DNA of 11,116 bases. It comes from an uncultured Peptococcaceae bacterium. GTDB taxonomy: Bacteria > Bacillota > Peptococcia > Peptococcales > Peptococcaceae. Made by a program: the position numbers and the translations under genes. The stretch lies in contig CAMFFG010000016.1 in NCBI GenBank assembly GCA_945949655.1, positions 1 through 11,116 of the forward strand. Reading direction: 5' to 3'. Below are positions 1 through 5,999 of the stretch, one piece after another. The stretch's first letter is position 1. Each line of letters opens with the position of its first letter. The notes below the pieces were generated by a model. The model worked only from the letters and a program-made list of their open reading frames with translations, had not been told where the DNA came from and did not search any database.

Positions 1-414
1 ATCCACATTGCCACTGCGGGCCAGTGTCATCAGCATAACGCCCACTGTGCCCACTGTACCAAAGCTGGAACCCAGTGCATAAGATAACGCCGCTGACAGC
101 AGAAAAGCGATCAGCAAAAATAAATGGGGTGTGATCAGATGGATTCCATAATACACAAAAAAAGCTATGGTACCGCTGGCCCGCCACAATGCGGTGAGGC
201 AGCCGATCAGAAAGAGCACCTGACATACCAGAAAGGATGTTTTTCGGCTGCGGTACACCATGGTCCACAAGGCCGACAAGGTAAAACCGCGATGCAGTCC
301 CACTGCTGTAAAAACAGCCAGACCTGCCAGCAAGCCTGCACTCAATGGAATATCTCTGCATAAACAGTAGATGATCGCTCCTGCAAAAGCCAGAAAGGCC
401 AGCAACAAATCCAT
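1..414 (-). CDS. NhaC-like Na+/H+ antiporter family protein, N-terminal part (runs off the left edge)
   Basis: This is an integral membrane protein of which the first 138 residues are visible; the frame stays open to base 1. It has hydrophobic segments at about residues 2-18, 24-42, 60-78, 82-97 and 98-112. The stretch 'LWRASGTIAFFVYYG' followed by 'LITPHLFLL' and 'LGSSFGTVGTVGVMLM' aligns closely with the complete NhaC protein encoded at 2288-3664 ('TWIYSGTVPYLIYLG', 'LISPQLFLV', 'TGTAWGSVATAGLALM'), so it is a diverged paralog. NhaC-family carriers exchange Na+ for protons, and some exchange carboxylates (MleN is a malate/lactate antiporter). I chose the ATG at 414 rather than 420 because the purine-rich GAGGG lies about 7 nt from 414 but abuts 420. 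It follows the terminator of the small repeat protein and has its own candidate promoter. The diagnostic GDxxSPxSD loop would lie outside the window. Confidence 0.8.
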   Translation of the reverse strand, partial: MDLLLAFLAFAGAIIYCLCRDIPLSAGLLAGLAVFTAVGLHRGFTLSALWTMVYRSRKTSFLVCQVLFLIGCLTALWRASGTIAFFVYYGIHLITPHLFLLIAFLLSAALSYALGSSFGTVGTVGVMLMTLARSGNVD

Positions 415-464
415 AACCATTCCCTCTTTTCCGACGATAAAAAATCATTCACTTTATCTTTCTT

Positions 465-493
465 ATTATCCATCCGAAACTTACAGAAATCAA
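465..493 (-). promoter_or_regulatory. Candidate sigma-A promoter for the left-edge NhaC-like gene
   Basis: On the minus strand, TTGATT (493-488) and GATAAT (470-465) are separated by exactly 17 nt, about 50 nt upstream of the start codon at 414. It lies just past the terminator at 507-557, as expected for a new transcription unit. The -10 box matches consensus at 5 of 6 bases and the -35 at 4 of 6. Confidence 0.55.
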
Positions 494-506
494 CGTTTCA
501 AATGAT

Positions 507-557
507 AAAAAATCTGTCCACTTTATCCCGTACCGGCACAGAGCAGACAGATTTTTT
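507..557 (-). terminator. Intrinsic terminator after the pucR / small-protein genes
   Basis: A perfect 12-bp inverted repeat (AAAAAATCTGTC at 507-518, GACAGATTTTTT at 546-557) encloses a 27-nt loop. On the minus strand it ends in a run of six T. It starts 15 nt after the stop codon of the small protein gene at 572. The A-rich other arm gives it a bidirectional look. Confidence 0.75.
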
Positions 558-571
558 ACTGCAAAACAGAT

Positions 572-835
572 CTATTCTTCTTCGTCACAAACGACCTGTA
601 CCCCAAATTTGGATACAACTTCTTTGCCATGTTCACACGTTTCGTTTTCTGGCCCGTGCATCACGATCTGGTCTTTCTGCGCTTCTTCATCATCGCAGAC
701 AACCTGGATCCCAAATTTTGATGCCACTTCTCTCGCATGTTCACACTCTTCCTGCTGTCCTTCTCCTATATATCCTCTTAAGTCAATCCCTGTCACAGAA
801 ATCAGTTCCCCCTTTCTCAACCATTTTTCAGCCAT
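572..835 (-). CDS. Small protein with two Cys-bounded repeats (paralog of the 5505-5711 protein)
   Basis: I do not recognise the family. The 87-aa acidic product has two copies of a 23-residue repeat, at residues 29-51 and 65-87. The pattern is E-x-C-E-x4-V-x-S-K-x-G-x2-V-V-C-D-(D/E)-E-E. The two cysteines of each copy are 16 residues apart (C31/C47 and C67/C83), and the copies repeat every 36 residues. Each copy looks like a short amphipathic helix followed by a beta strand and an acidic tail. The same repeat and the same 36-residue period occur in the protein at 5505-5711. The gene begins 11 nt after the pucR stop and ends before a strong terminator, so it is probably co-transcribed with pucR. 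No Shine-Dalgarno precedes ATG 835, so either translation is coupled to pucR or the start is an internal GTG at 796, which follows a GGGGG run. No signal peptide or membrane segment is evident. Metal binding, thiol chemistry or a peptide precursor are all possible and unproven. Confidence 0.75.
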   Translation of the reverse strand: MAEKWLRKGELISVTGIDLRGYIGEGQQEECEHAREVASKFGIQVVCDDEEAQKDQIVMHGPENETCEHGKEVVSKFGVQVVCDEEE

Positions 836-846
836 CGGCCGAACGT

Positions 847-2001
847 TTATAGAATATTCCGCAGCATATTGGCCAGATATAATTCAACACGCACTTCCAT
901 ATCGGACAGATCACAATCCAGCATCTCACTGATCTTATTAATTTTATACACCACTGTGTTGCGATGCACAAACAGTTTGTCCGCTGTTTCATTAATATTG
1001 CAGTTACATTCCAGATAGGTGCTCAAAAAGTCCAGATAGTTTGATTTATTGTTTTTATCGTATTGTTCCAGCTTGCCCAGAATATTGTCATAATAATTCT
1101 GCTTTGCTTCTTTATCCGAAATCGAAAGCAGCAGCTGATAAACACCCAGTTCACTGTAGTGGACCAGCATGTTCTTCCAGCCCATTTTTTCACCCAGATC
1201 TGCCGTCTGCTTGGCCTGCAGATAACTTTTGGAGAGTTTGTCCAACCCCGGCAGATTCATGCTGACACCAGTATAAAACGTATATTCCTTCATACGCAGT
1301 AGCACAATAATCTTCAACATAATGTCCCGTATGGCCTGATCTGTATAATTGGAAAAAACCAGTACGAAAATATCTTCCATGGTCAGCTCAAAAGATTTAT
1401 CACCAGCAGACATCAGTGTCTGTTCCATAGATTTGATGACCCATTGCACTTCGGATGCAGAGAGCGCATGCATATTTTCTAATTTAATAATAACGGTAGT
1501 ATACGGCTCTTTTTTGCGAAATCCATACTGCAGAAAGGTTGGTGCATACAGTTCTGTCTGCTGCGGAAATGAGATCGCATTCTTCATTGCAGAAAACAGC
1601 TGTTTGTTGGCTTTTTCTGATTCCAGAATCTGCAGACAGAATAACTTTACAACATTAGATATATTGACATGCTGTGGCGCTTTGATCAACGGAAATCCGC
1701 TTTCATTGCAAAACTGCACCATGCTGTCCGGGAATGCCTTTACATGAGCCCCCAGTGGAATGACCAGACCGCTGCAGTTTTTGGCAACCAGTTTTATGAC
1801 AAACTCCATAAAAACGGCCTCTTCCTGCAACTGTGCACCGGAGGAAAAAATCAGTTCTTTTTCGTTGATGTTCTCTATCTCATACATATCTTCTACAAAA
1901 TGAAACCACTCTGTAATATGACCGAGCCCGTCTTCTCCAGCAACTGGTTTTAATTTATAATCACTGACAATCTCCAAAAACTTTTCCACTGTGATACCCA
2001 T
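847..2001 (-). CDS. PucR/CdaR-type transcriptional regulator
   Basis: This 384-aa protein is a metabolite-responsive DNA-binding regulator. The N-terminal ~120 residues (starting 'MGITVEKFLEIV') match the PucR N-terminal sensory domain. A central region follows, resembling the GGDEF-like part of CdaR proteins. The last ~60 residues hold the C-terminal helix-turn-helix of this family (about 334-357: 'NINETADKLFVHRNTVVYKI', where HRNTVxYR/K is the hallmark). The start at 2001 is supported by GAAGGGGG 8 nt upstream. The frame stays open to 2217, but that extension is Cys/Tyr-rich, has no ribosome binding site and covers the promoter region, so I reject it. The family controls purine, amino acid or glycolate use, usually of adjacent genes. 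Here the neighbours imply control of the dehydrogenase/antiporter pair upstream and perhaps of itself. The effector cannot be read from sequence. Confidence 0.92.
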   Translation of the reverse strand: MGITVEKFLEIVSDYKLKPVAGEDGLGHITEWFHFVEDMYEIENINEKELIFSSGAQLQEEAVFMEFVIKLVAKNCSGLVIPLGAHVKAFPDSMVQFCNESGFPLIKAPQHVNISNVVKLFCLQILESEKANKQLFSAMKNAISFPQQTELYAPTFLQYGFRKKEPYTTVIIKLENMHALSASEVQWVIKSMEQTLMSAGDKSFELTMEDIFVLVFSNYTDQAIRDIMLKIIVLLRMKEYTFYTGVSMNLPGLDKLSKSYLQAKQTADLGEKMGWKNMLVHYSELGVYQLLLSISDKEAKQNYYDNILGKLEQYDKNNKSNYLDFLSTYLECNCNINETADKLFVHRNTVVYKINKISEMLDCDLSDMEVRVELYLANMLRNIL

Positions 2002-2076
2002 GCGGTCCGCCCCCTTCTTTGCATAGTATAATGCTAGCTGATACAAGTTGCAGTTTATGCGCAGGTGGCAGTATTT

Positions 2077-2278
2077 ATTATAAATCAGGAATGTTCCTAC
2101 TGTATAGCCCCCTGCTGTAAAAAATATATTTTTTGAAAAATTTTTTATTTTACAATAGAAACAGGAAAATTCCTGAGCAGACCTGCACCAATCCAAACGA
2201 GATAGCAGTCTCGGCAAATTGTATCAGGAAATTGTCTCAGGAATTTTCTGTTTTTGTAATCACCTTACTACGATTACA
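2077..2278 (-). promoter_or_regulatory. pucR upstream regulatory region with repeated TTCCTGA elements
   Basis: The 286 nt between nhaC and pucR hold no gene. The heptamer TTCCTGA or its complement occurs four times: 2085-2091, 2170-2176, 2224-2230 and 2237-2243. One copy lies in a short palindrome (AGGAATGTTCCT, 2087-2098) next to a TATAAT -10 box (2082-2077); no good -35 is visible. Two copies lie in a nearly perfect 15-16-bp inverted repeat (2161-2176 with 2237-2251). A separate inverted repeat, TGTAATC-N10-GATTACA (2255-2278), lies just after the nhaC stop. These look like operator sites, perhaps for the PucR protein itself, but the protein-DNA assignment is inference. Confidence 0.45.
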
Positions 2279-2287
2279 TGTGTTTTG

Positions 2288-3664
2288 TTATTTGTCCAGA
2301 TATCTGATACCTTTACCGGTTACAGCCCAGATCATAGCGAATACGATACACAGGTAACATGGGATACACCAGATGGCATATTCGGCAATGGATACACCCA
2401 GGAGATCCATGTAGTAGATCCCCGATGCGCCCCATGGCACGAACGGAATCCACATGGTACCGCAGTCTTCCAGAGTACGGGACAGGTTGACACCGTGCAG
2501 CCCCATATCTTTATACATATCGCTCATTAAGAAGCCGATCATAATGATTGGTACAGAAGCAACACCTGTTGCGAAGGTTAAAACCAAACCACAGATGATG
2601 GTAACGCCAACCAGTTTCCAGCGGCAGTCCACTTTGCTGGCCAGGCTGTGCAGAATAACTTCCAGACAGCCGATTTTTGCAACGATACCGGCAAACGCGT
2701 AGGCACAAATGATGGTATTTACAATGGTCATCATAGAGGAAATACCGCCACGGGTCAGCAGTTTTACAACATTTGCAGCTTCAATGGCCTCTGCAGCTGC
2801 CGGATTGGTCACCATAGCTGTGAAACCGTGCATGCCCATCCCTAACGCAATGGCTACAACTGCAGATAACAGCATGATCGGCACGGTTGGTTTCCGCATC
2901 AGGGCGCCAACGATAACAATCACTGGCGGCAACAGTAACAGCAGGTTAAAATTATAAATTGTGGACAGATTCTGAGATAACAATGCAATACTTTCCGAGT
3001 TGGCAGAGTTCACAGTCAGCCCCTGCCCTACCACAAACCATACAGCCAGACCAACCAGAGAAGCAGGGATGGTGGTCCAGAACATGTGACGGATATGATC
3101 AAACAGGTCAACTTTACAGATCAGTGGAGCCAGGTTTGTGGTGTCAGACAATGGAGACATTTTATCCCCGAATACACCACCGGCGATTACAGCACCAGCT
3201 GCCATGCCCAGAGGAATCCCCATTTCACTGGCTACACCCATCAGAGCCAGACCGGCCGTTGCGACAGAACCCCAGGCCGTACCGGTAGCGAGAGAAACGA
3301 TCGCTGTAATGGCCCACGCTGTTACCAGAAACAGCTGCGGACTGATCAGTTTTAACCCAAGATAGATCAGATATGGCACTGTGCCAGAGTAAATCCAGGT
3401 ACCAATGACAATCCCTACAGCAATCAGAATATAAATAACAGGAAGACTGGCCGTAAAGTTTTCTGTTACGCCCTGTTCCATTTCCTGATATGTATAGCCC
3501 AGACGCAAACCAATAATTGCGGCATAAAATGCACATAATAACAGTAATGGCTGAATATCTAATTTAAAAATCCCTTTACCTACCCCGATGATGACCGCCA
3601 TCACGATAAAGCAGGAAAGTGCCTGAAATAACGATGGTTTCTTATGTTCACGTTCCATTTCCAT
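2288..3664 (-). CDS. nhaC: Na+/H+ antiporter, NhaC family
   Basis: This complete 458-aa polytopic inner-membrane carrier has about 11-12 hydrophobic segments, the usual size for NhaC. The family signature 'GGVFGDKMSPLSDTTN' is at about residues 162-177, in the loop that carries the conserved Asp residues. 'TGTAWGSVATAG' at 127-138 is also typical. NhaC proteins exchange cytoplasmic Na+ for protons; the MleN subgroup couples malate uptake to lactate export with H+/Na+. Placed directly after an opine-type dehydrogenase and before pucR, this copy may move an amino-acid-derived carboxylate rather than only ions, which is inference. The start is well set by GGAGG 9 nt upstream of ATG 3664. It lies 177 nt after the dehydrogenase stop, with a long inverted repeat between them, and is probably co-transcribed. 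Weak similarity to the left-edge gene shows a local paralog pair. Confidence 0.95.
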   Translation of the reverse strand: MEMEREHKKPSLFQALSCFIVMAVIIGVGKGIFKLDIQPLLLLCAFYAAIIGLRLGYTYQEMEQGVTENFTASLPVIYILIAVGIVIGTWIYSGTVPYLIYLGLKLISPQLFLVTAWAITAIVSLATGTAWGSVATAGLALMGVASEMGIPLGMAAGAVIAGGVFGDKMSPLSDTTNLAPLICKVDLFDHIRHMFWTTIPASLVGLAVWFVVGQGLTVNSANSESIALLSQNLSTIYNFNLLLLLPPVIVIVGALMRKPTVPIMLLSAVVAIALGMGMHGFTAMVTNPAAAEAIEAANVVKLLTRGGISSMMTIVNTIICAYAFAGIVAKIGCLEVILHSLASKVDCRWKLVGVTIICGLVLTFATGVASVPIIMIGFLMSDMYKDMGLHGVNLSRTLEDCGTMWIPFVPWGASGIYYMDLLGVSIAEYAIWCIPCYLCIVFAMIWAVTGKGIRYLDK

Positions 3665-3703
3665 ATAAAATAACCTCCAGTCATTTTTATCTCATAAAGA
3701 GGG

Positions 3704-3768
3704 AAGAAAAGCCCGAATTCTGAAAAAAGGAATGGTTTGTCTTTTCACCAGGATGTCAGGCTTTTCTT
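3704..3768 (-). repeat. Long nested inverted repeat between the dehydrogenase and nhaC genes
   Basis: The outer arms AAGAAAAGCC (3704-3713) and GGCTTTTCTT (3759-3768) are a perfect 10-bp inverted repeat. Inside them TGAAAA (3721-3726) pairs with TTTTCA (3742-3747), giving one extended imperfect hairpin. The minus-strand transcript lacks a clean U-tract after the stem, so it is a poor terminator in the direction of the genes. It could be a partial terminator, an RNA processing site or an mRNA-stability hairpin that sets unequal expression of the two genes. The flanking bases show no clear promoter for nhaC. Confidence 0.5.
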
Positions 3769-3841
3769 TTACAGGAATATGCTGCTTGAAAACTTGCTGC
3801 GTTCATTTATGCGTACATGATTCCAGCATAGCATTTCATCA

Positions 3842-4948
3842 TTATACGTTTGCTTCCATCTGATCAATGTTCATACCGCCAAAGCCCAGTTTTTCCAGGG
3901 TCAGACCGGTTGTATAGAAATCTTCCTGCAGTAAGGAGCATCCCAGTACGATAACCGCATCGATATTTGGTGTCGGTACATTGGCAACCTTGCCCATATT
4001 GGACCACAGTACCAGACCATTGGAGATATCTTCTGTGAAGTAGCGGCCTGTTACGCTTGTAGGGCCTTTAATTTTGGTAAATACTTCACTGGTGTTAAAC
4101 AATGTCTGTAAATCTTCTTTGTCATTGGAGAAATAGCCTCTGCGATAACGGCTCTGTACGGCATCTTCCAGATCAAAGCCGAACGCTTTCCCCACTTCCA
4201 TACGTTCATGTTCAATGGCATGCAGCACATTTACAGTGTGTTTGGTGATCCCTTCCCGATACAGCCAGAATTCACCATTAGAGTAGTCAATACGTCCTGC
4301 GTTCAGCATGCATGGGCCAGGATGTACTTCTGGATTACCATTTTCCAATGTGGTATGCCAAACATTTTTTGCCGGTACCAGGCATTTATAGATCTGTTTA
4401 CAAACGTCCAGCAGTTCAGCGGTATCTTCTTTTGGATAAGCTGCGAAGAACAGTTTTTTCACTCGCAAGGTCAGTTCCACACGGGCTTCATCTGCAAAAC
4501 CTCTTGTCCCATAAGACAGGGAGTTTACTTCACACAGCTTGAATTTCTTATCAATGCCCATATCTTTTGCCTTGTTTGCAAAACGTACACAACCCATTGC
4601 CGCAGCACCATTGAAGAAGATCACCTGATCTTCTGTAGCAACTGGAGCCAGCACTTCAGCAAAAGCTTCAATTGCAAAACCAGGGATAGTCAGCATAATG
4701 ATCTGTGCGTCTTTTACAGCAGCCTGGATATCGGTTGTGATCAGATCCAGCGGCAGGAATACTTCTTTGAATGGAACTTCATTTGGTTCCTGTAACAGGA
4801 TCCCGCCCTTTTCCTGCATCACTTTCAGATTATTTCCGAATTGTGGCAATTCATATAAACTGATTTCAAACCCCTGTTCTTTTAAGTCAGCAGCTGCAGT
4901 CATACCACCGTTGCCAGCACCTAAAATCGCTACTTTTTTCACCATCAT
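3842..4948 (-). CDS. NAD/NADP-dependent octopine/nopaline dehydrogenase family protein
   Basis: This 368-aa cytoplasmic oxidoreductase belongs to the opine dehydrogenase family, which reductively joins an amino acid amino group to a 2-oxo acid (or runs in reverse). The N-terminal Rossmann domain opens with 'KKVAILGAGNGGMTAAADL', carrying the GxGxxG-type dinucleotide motif at 10-15. The C-terminal octopine-DH helical domain contains 'NPEVHP' (205-210); His209 matches the catalytic His of the family. The length is normal for it. I chose ATG 4948 because GGGAGG lies about 9 nt upstream. The frame extends to 5026, but that part lacks a ribosome binding site, is not family-like and would cover the likely promoter. 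It is the first gene of a probable unit with nhaC and pucR. The substrate pair is not predictable. Family members include octopine, nopaline and carboxyethyl-norvaline dehydrogenases; I see no metallophore synthase nearby. Confidence 0.93.
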   Translation of the reverse strand: MMVKKVAILGAGNGGMTAAADLKEQGFEISLYELPQFGNNLKVMQEKGGILLQEPNEVPFKEVFLPLDLITTDIQAAVKDAQIIMLTIPGFAIEAFAEVLAPVATEDQVIFFNGAAAMGCVRFANKAKDMGIDKKFKLCEVNSLSYGTRGFADEARVELTLRVKKLFFAAYPKEDTAELLDVCKQIYKCLVPAKNVWHTTLENGNPEVHPGPCMLNAGRIDYSNGEFWLYREGITKHTVNVLHAIEHERMEVGKAFGFDLEDAVQSRYRRGYFSNDKEDLQTLFNTSEVFTKIKGPTSVTGRYFTEDISNGLVLWSNMGKVANVPTPNIDAVIVLGCSLLQEDFYTTGLTLEKLGFGGMNIDQMEANV

Positions 4949-4997
4949 GATTCTTGTCCTCCCAAGACTTTGTATTCTCATGCGCGAATGCAAAAAA

Positions 4998-5028
4998 TGT
5001 ATAAAGATGCAGTCAGTTTTGGCCAAAA
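4998..5028 (-). promoter_or_regulatory. Candidate promoter and palindromic operator for the opine-type dehydrogenase
   Basis: On the minus strand TTGGCC (5026-5021) and TATACA (5003-4998) are separated by 17 nt, about 50 nt before ATG 4948. The -35 sits within a perfect 12-bp palindrome, TTTTGGCCAAAA (5017-5028). Related TGGCAAAA sequences lie further upstream at 5127-5134 and 5149-5156. The palindrome would suit a repressor or activator site that overlaps the -35. Confidence 0.5.
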
Positions 5029-5407
5029 ACTAGCTTTTACAGGGAACGATTTATTTTTTATTCAAAACTGTTTATAATCATCTTTCCCTTGTCTTTATCA
5101 TAGCGGTTTTTTCAAATCTGCGGTAGTGGCAAAATAACCAAAGTTTGTTGGCAAAACATACAAAGATCCTGGTGTTTTGACACAACGATTTTTTATAAAT
5201 TTGCAACCATGTTTTCTGTATTCAAAAGACATTTGTCCTCTGAATATGGATTTTTGCTCGATAAATCGCTCTTTTACTCGGCACAATTTATGTAGATATA
5301 GCCCGTACGATATGTATATTTATTCATAAATTTTTTATTTCTTTCATATGCATGATTTTTTATTTGTAGAATTTCTTTTCTGCTCAAAAATCATTACCAG
5401 AATAAAA
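5029..5407 (-). other. AT-rich gene-free region upstream of the dehydrogenase
   Basis: I see no convincing gene in this stretch. It is markedly AT-rich, especially at 5290-5400. It carries two TGGCAAAA elements (5127-5134, 5149-5156) that resemble the palindrome at the dehydrogenase promoter. A 44-codon minus-strand frame (5232-5098), with a weak AGAGGA upstream and a Lys/Arg-rich product, is too weak to call. The region probably carries regulatory sites for the dehydrogenase operon. Confidence 0.4.
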
Positions 5408-5469
5408 AAAAGAACTGTCCGCCAGGAGATGTTCTGATACAAAATCATTTCCCTACAAACAGTTCTTTT
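5408..5469 (-). terminator. Intrinsic terminator after the 68-aa Cys-repeat protein
   Basis: A perfect 11-bp inverted repeat (AAAAGAACTGT at 5408-5418, ACAGTTCTTTT at 5459-5469) encloses a 40-nt loop. On the minus strand the second arm runs into eight T. A shorter alternative hairpin uses the same distal arm (AGAAC near 5435-5431 pairing with GTTCT at 5416-5412, TGGC loop). Either form gives a G/C-containing stem before the U-tract, so it should separate the small-protein gene from the dehydrogenase gene. Confidence 0.75.
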
Positions 5470-5504
5470 CTCTATTCCGTTAAAAAATTTCTGTCAGCGC
5501 GCAA

Positions 5505-5711
5505 TTAGGCTTCTTCGTCACAAACAACGGTGTAACCTACTTTGGAAGCAACTTTTTTTACATTTTCACAATGTTCACTTGCTGGTAATACCAGATCAGC
5601 TTCTTCTTTTTCCTGCTCTTTTTCATCGCAAACAACCGTATAACCATATTTGGACGCTACAGTTTTTACATTTTCACAGGTTTCTTTGTCTAATCCCATT
5701 CCATTCATCAT
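5505..5711 (-). CDS. 68-aa small protein with two Cys-bounded repeats
   Basis: I do not recognise this small acidic protein. It consists almost entirely of two copies of the repeat seen in the protein at 572-835, at residues 10-32 and 46-68, each E-x-C-E-N-V-K-x-V-A-S-K-x-G-Y-T-V-V-C-D-E. The cysteines are C12/C28 and C48/C64, again 16 apart, with the same 36-residue period. The linker is Lys/Glu-rich. The start is clear: AAGGAGG lies 7 nt before ATG 5711. The gene is monocistronic, with an extended -10 promoter upstream and an intrinsic terminator downstream, which suggests strong independent expression. It has no signal peptide or membrane segment. Within each protein the two copies resemble each other more than those of the other protein (GYTVVCD here, G(I/V)QVVCD there), which points to internal duplication or homogenisation. 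Candidate roles such as metal or thiol binding, or a regulatory peptide, are speculative. Confidence 0.85.
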   Translation of the reverse strand: MMNGMGLDKETCENVKTVASKYGYTVVCDEKEQEKEEADLVLPASEHCENVKKVASKVGYTVVCDEEA

Positions 5712-5755
5712 AAATCTGCCTCCTTAAAATAATTTGGTGTTCACCTGATATGTTT

Positions 5756-5783
5756 ATTATAGCATAAGTATGTGCTTATCGAA
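5756..5783 (-). promoter_or_regulatory. Extended -10 promoter of the 68-aa Cys-repeat protein
   Basis: The minus strand shows TGC-TATAAT (5764-5756), a perfect extended -10. A weak -35, TTCGAT (5783-5778), lies 16 nt away. A short inverted repeat ATAAG-N6-CTTAT (5764-5779) falls in the spacer, and a GGTG-TT-CACC hairpin (5736-5745) lies in the 5' leader, 25-34 nt before the start codon. Confidence 0.65.
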
Positions 5784-5879
5784 ACATAAACTTTGCAATA
5801 TCCTCATTCGAGAAATTTATGGAAGTCTACCAGCAATATAAAATAACAGCTAAAACATGAATTTTCATCTGGTTTTTCA

Positions 5880-5908
5880 TTGCACAAACAGAAAAAATGC
5901 GGTATCCT
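5880..5908 (+). promoter_or_regulatory. Weak candidate promoter for pdaA
   Basis: TTGCAC (5880-5885) and TATCCT (5903-5908) are 17 nt apart, about 90 nt before the pdaA start. The matches are only 3 and 4 of 6, so this is tentative. The divergent 5712-5999 interval holds no gene that I can support. Confidence 0.25.
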
Positions 5909-5999
5909 TTCAGTAGAACAGGAGATTATCATACTGCACACTATGTTGTATCTTCTGCAGAAACCTGCCGATACAGCCTGGCCATAAGGAGGTCTTTTC

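Noticed and set aside
572..835. Call of a RiPP precursor for the Cys-repeat small protein
   Set aside because: Repeats after an N-terminal segment fit the idea, but no radical SAM, cyclase, protease or dedicated exporter gene is in the window, and the 5505-5711 paralog has almost no leader.
2002..2217. N-terminal extension of pucR (72 extra residues)
   Set aside because: It is in frame but lacks a ribosome binding site, shows no PucR similarity and would cover the promoter-like and operator-like sequences. The start at 2001 has a good GAAGGGGG.
4208..4795. 195-codon plus-strand open frame
   Set aside because: It lies opposite the well-supported opine-type dehydrogenase, its product is Cys/Phe/His-rich with no family features, and it has no ribosome binding site.
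3842..4948. Opine metallophore (staphylopine-like) locus
   Set aside because: No nicotianamine-like synthase, histidine racemase or metal ABC transporter is present, and the enzyme looks like the octopine/nopaline type.
4949..5026. N-terminal extension of the opine-type dehydrogenase
   Set aside because: The Rossmann fold begins at once after ATG 4948, which has GGGAGG upstream; the extension covers the likely promoter.
5098..5286. 62-codon minus-strand frame, or 44 codons from ATG 5232
   Set aside because: The longer form starts at TTG without a ribosome binding site. The shorter has only a weak AGAGGA, the product is Lys/Arg-rich with no recognisable feature, and it lies in an AT-rich regulatory stretch.
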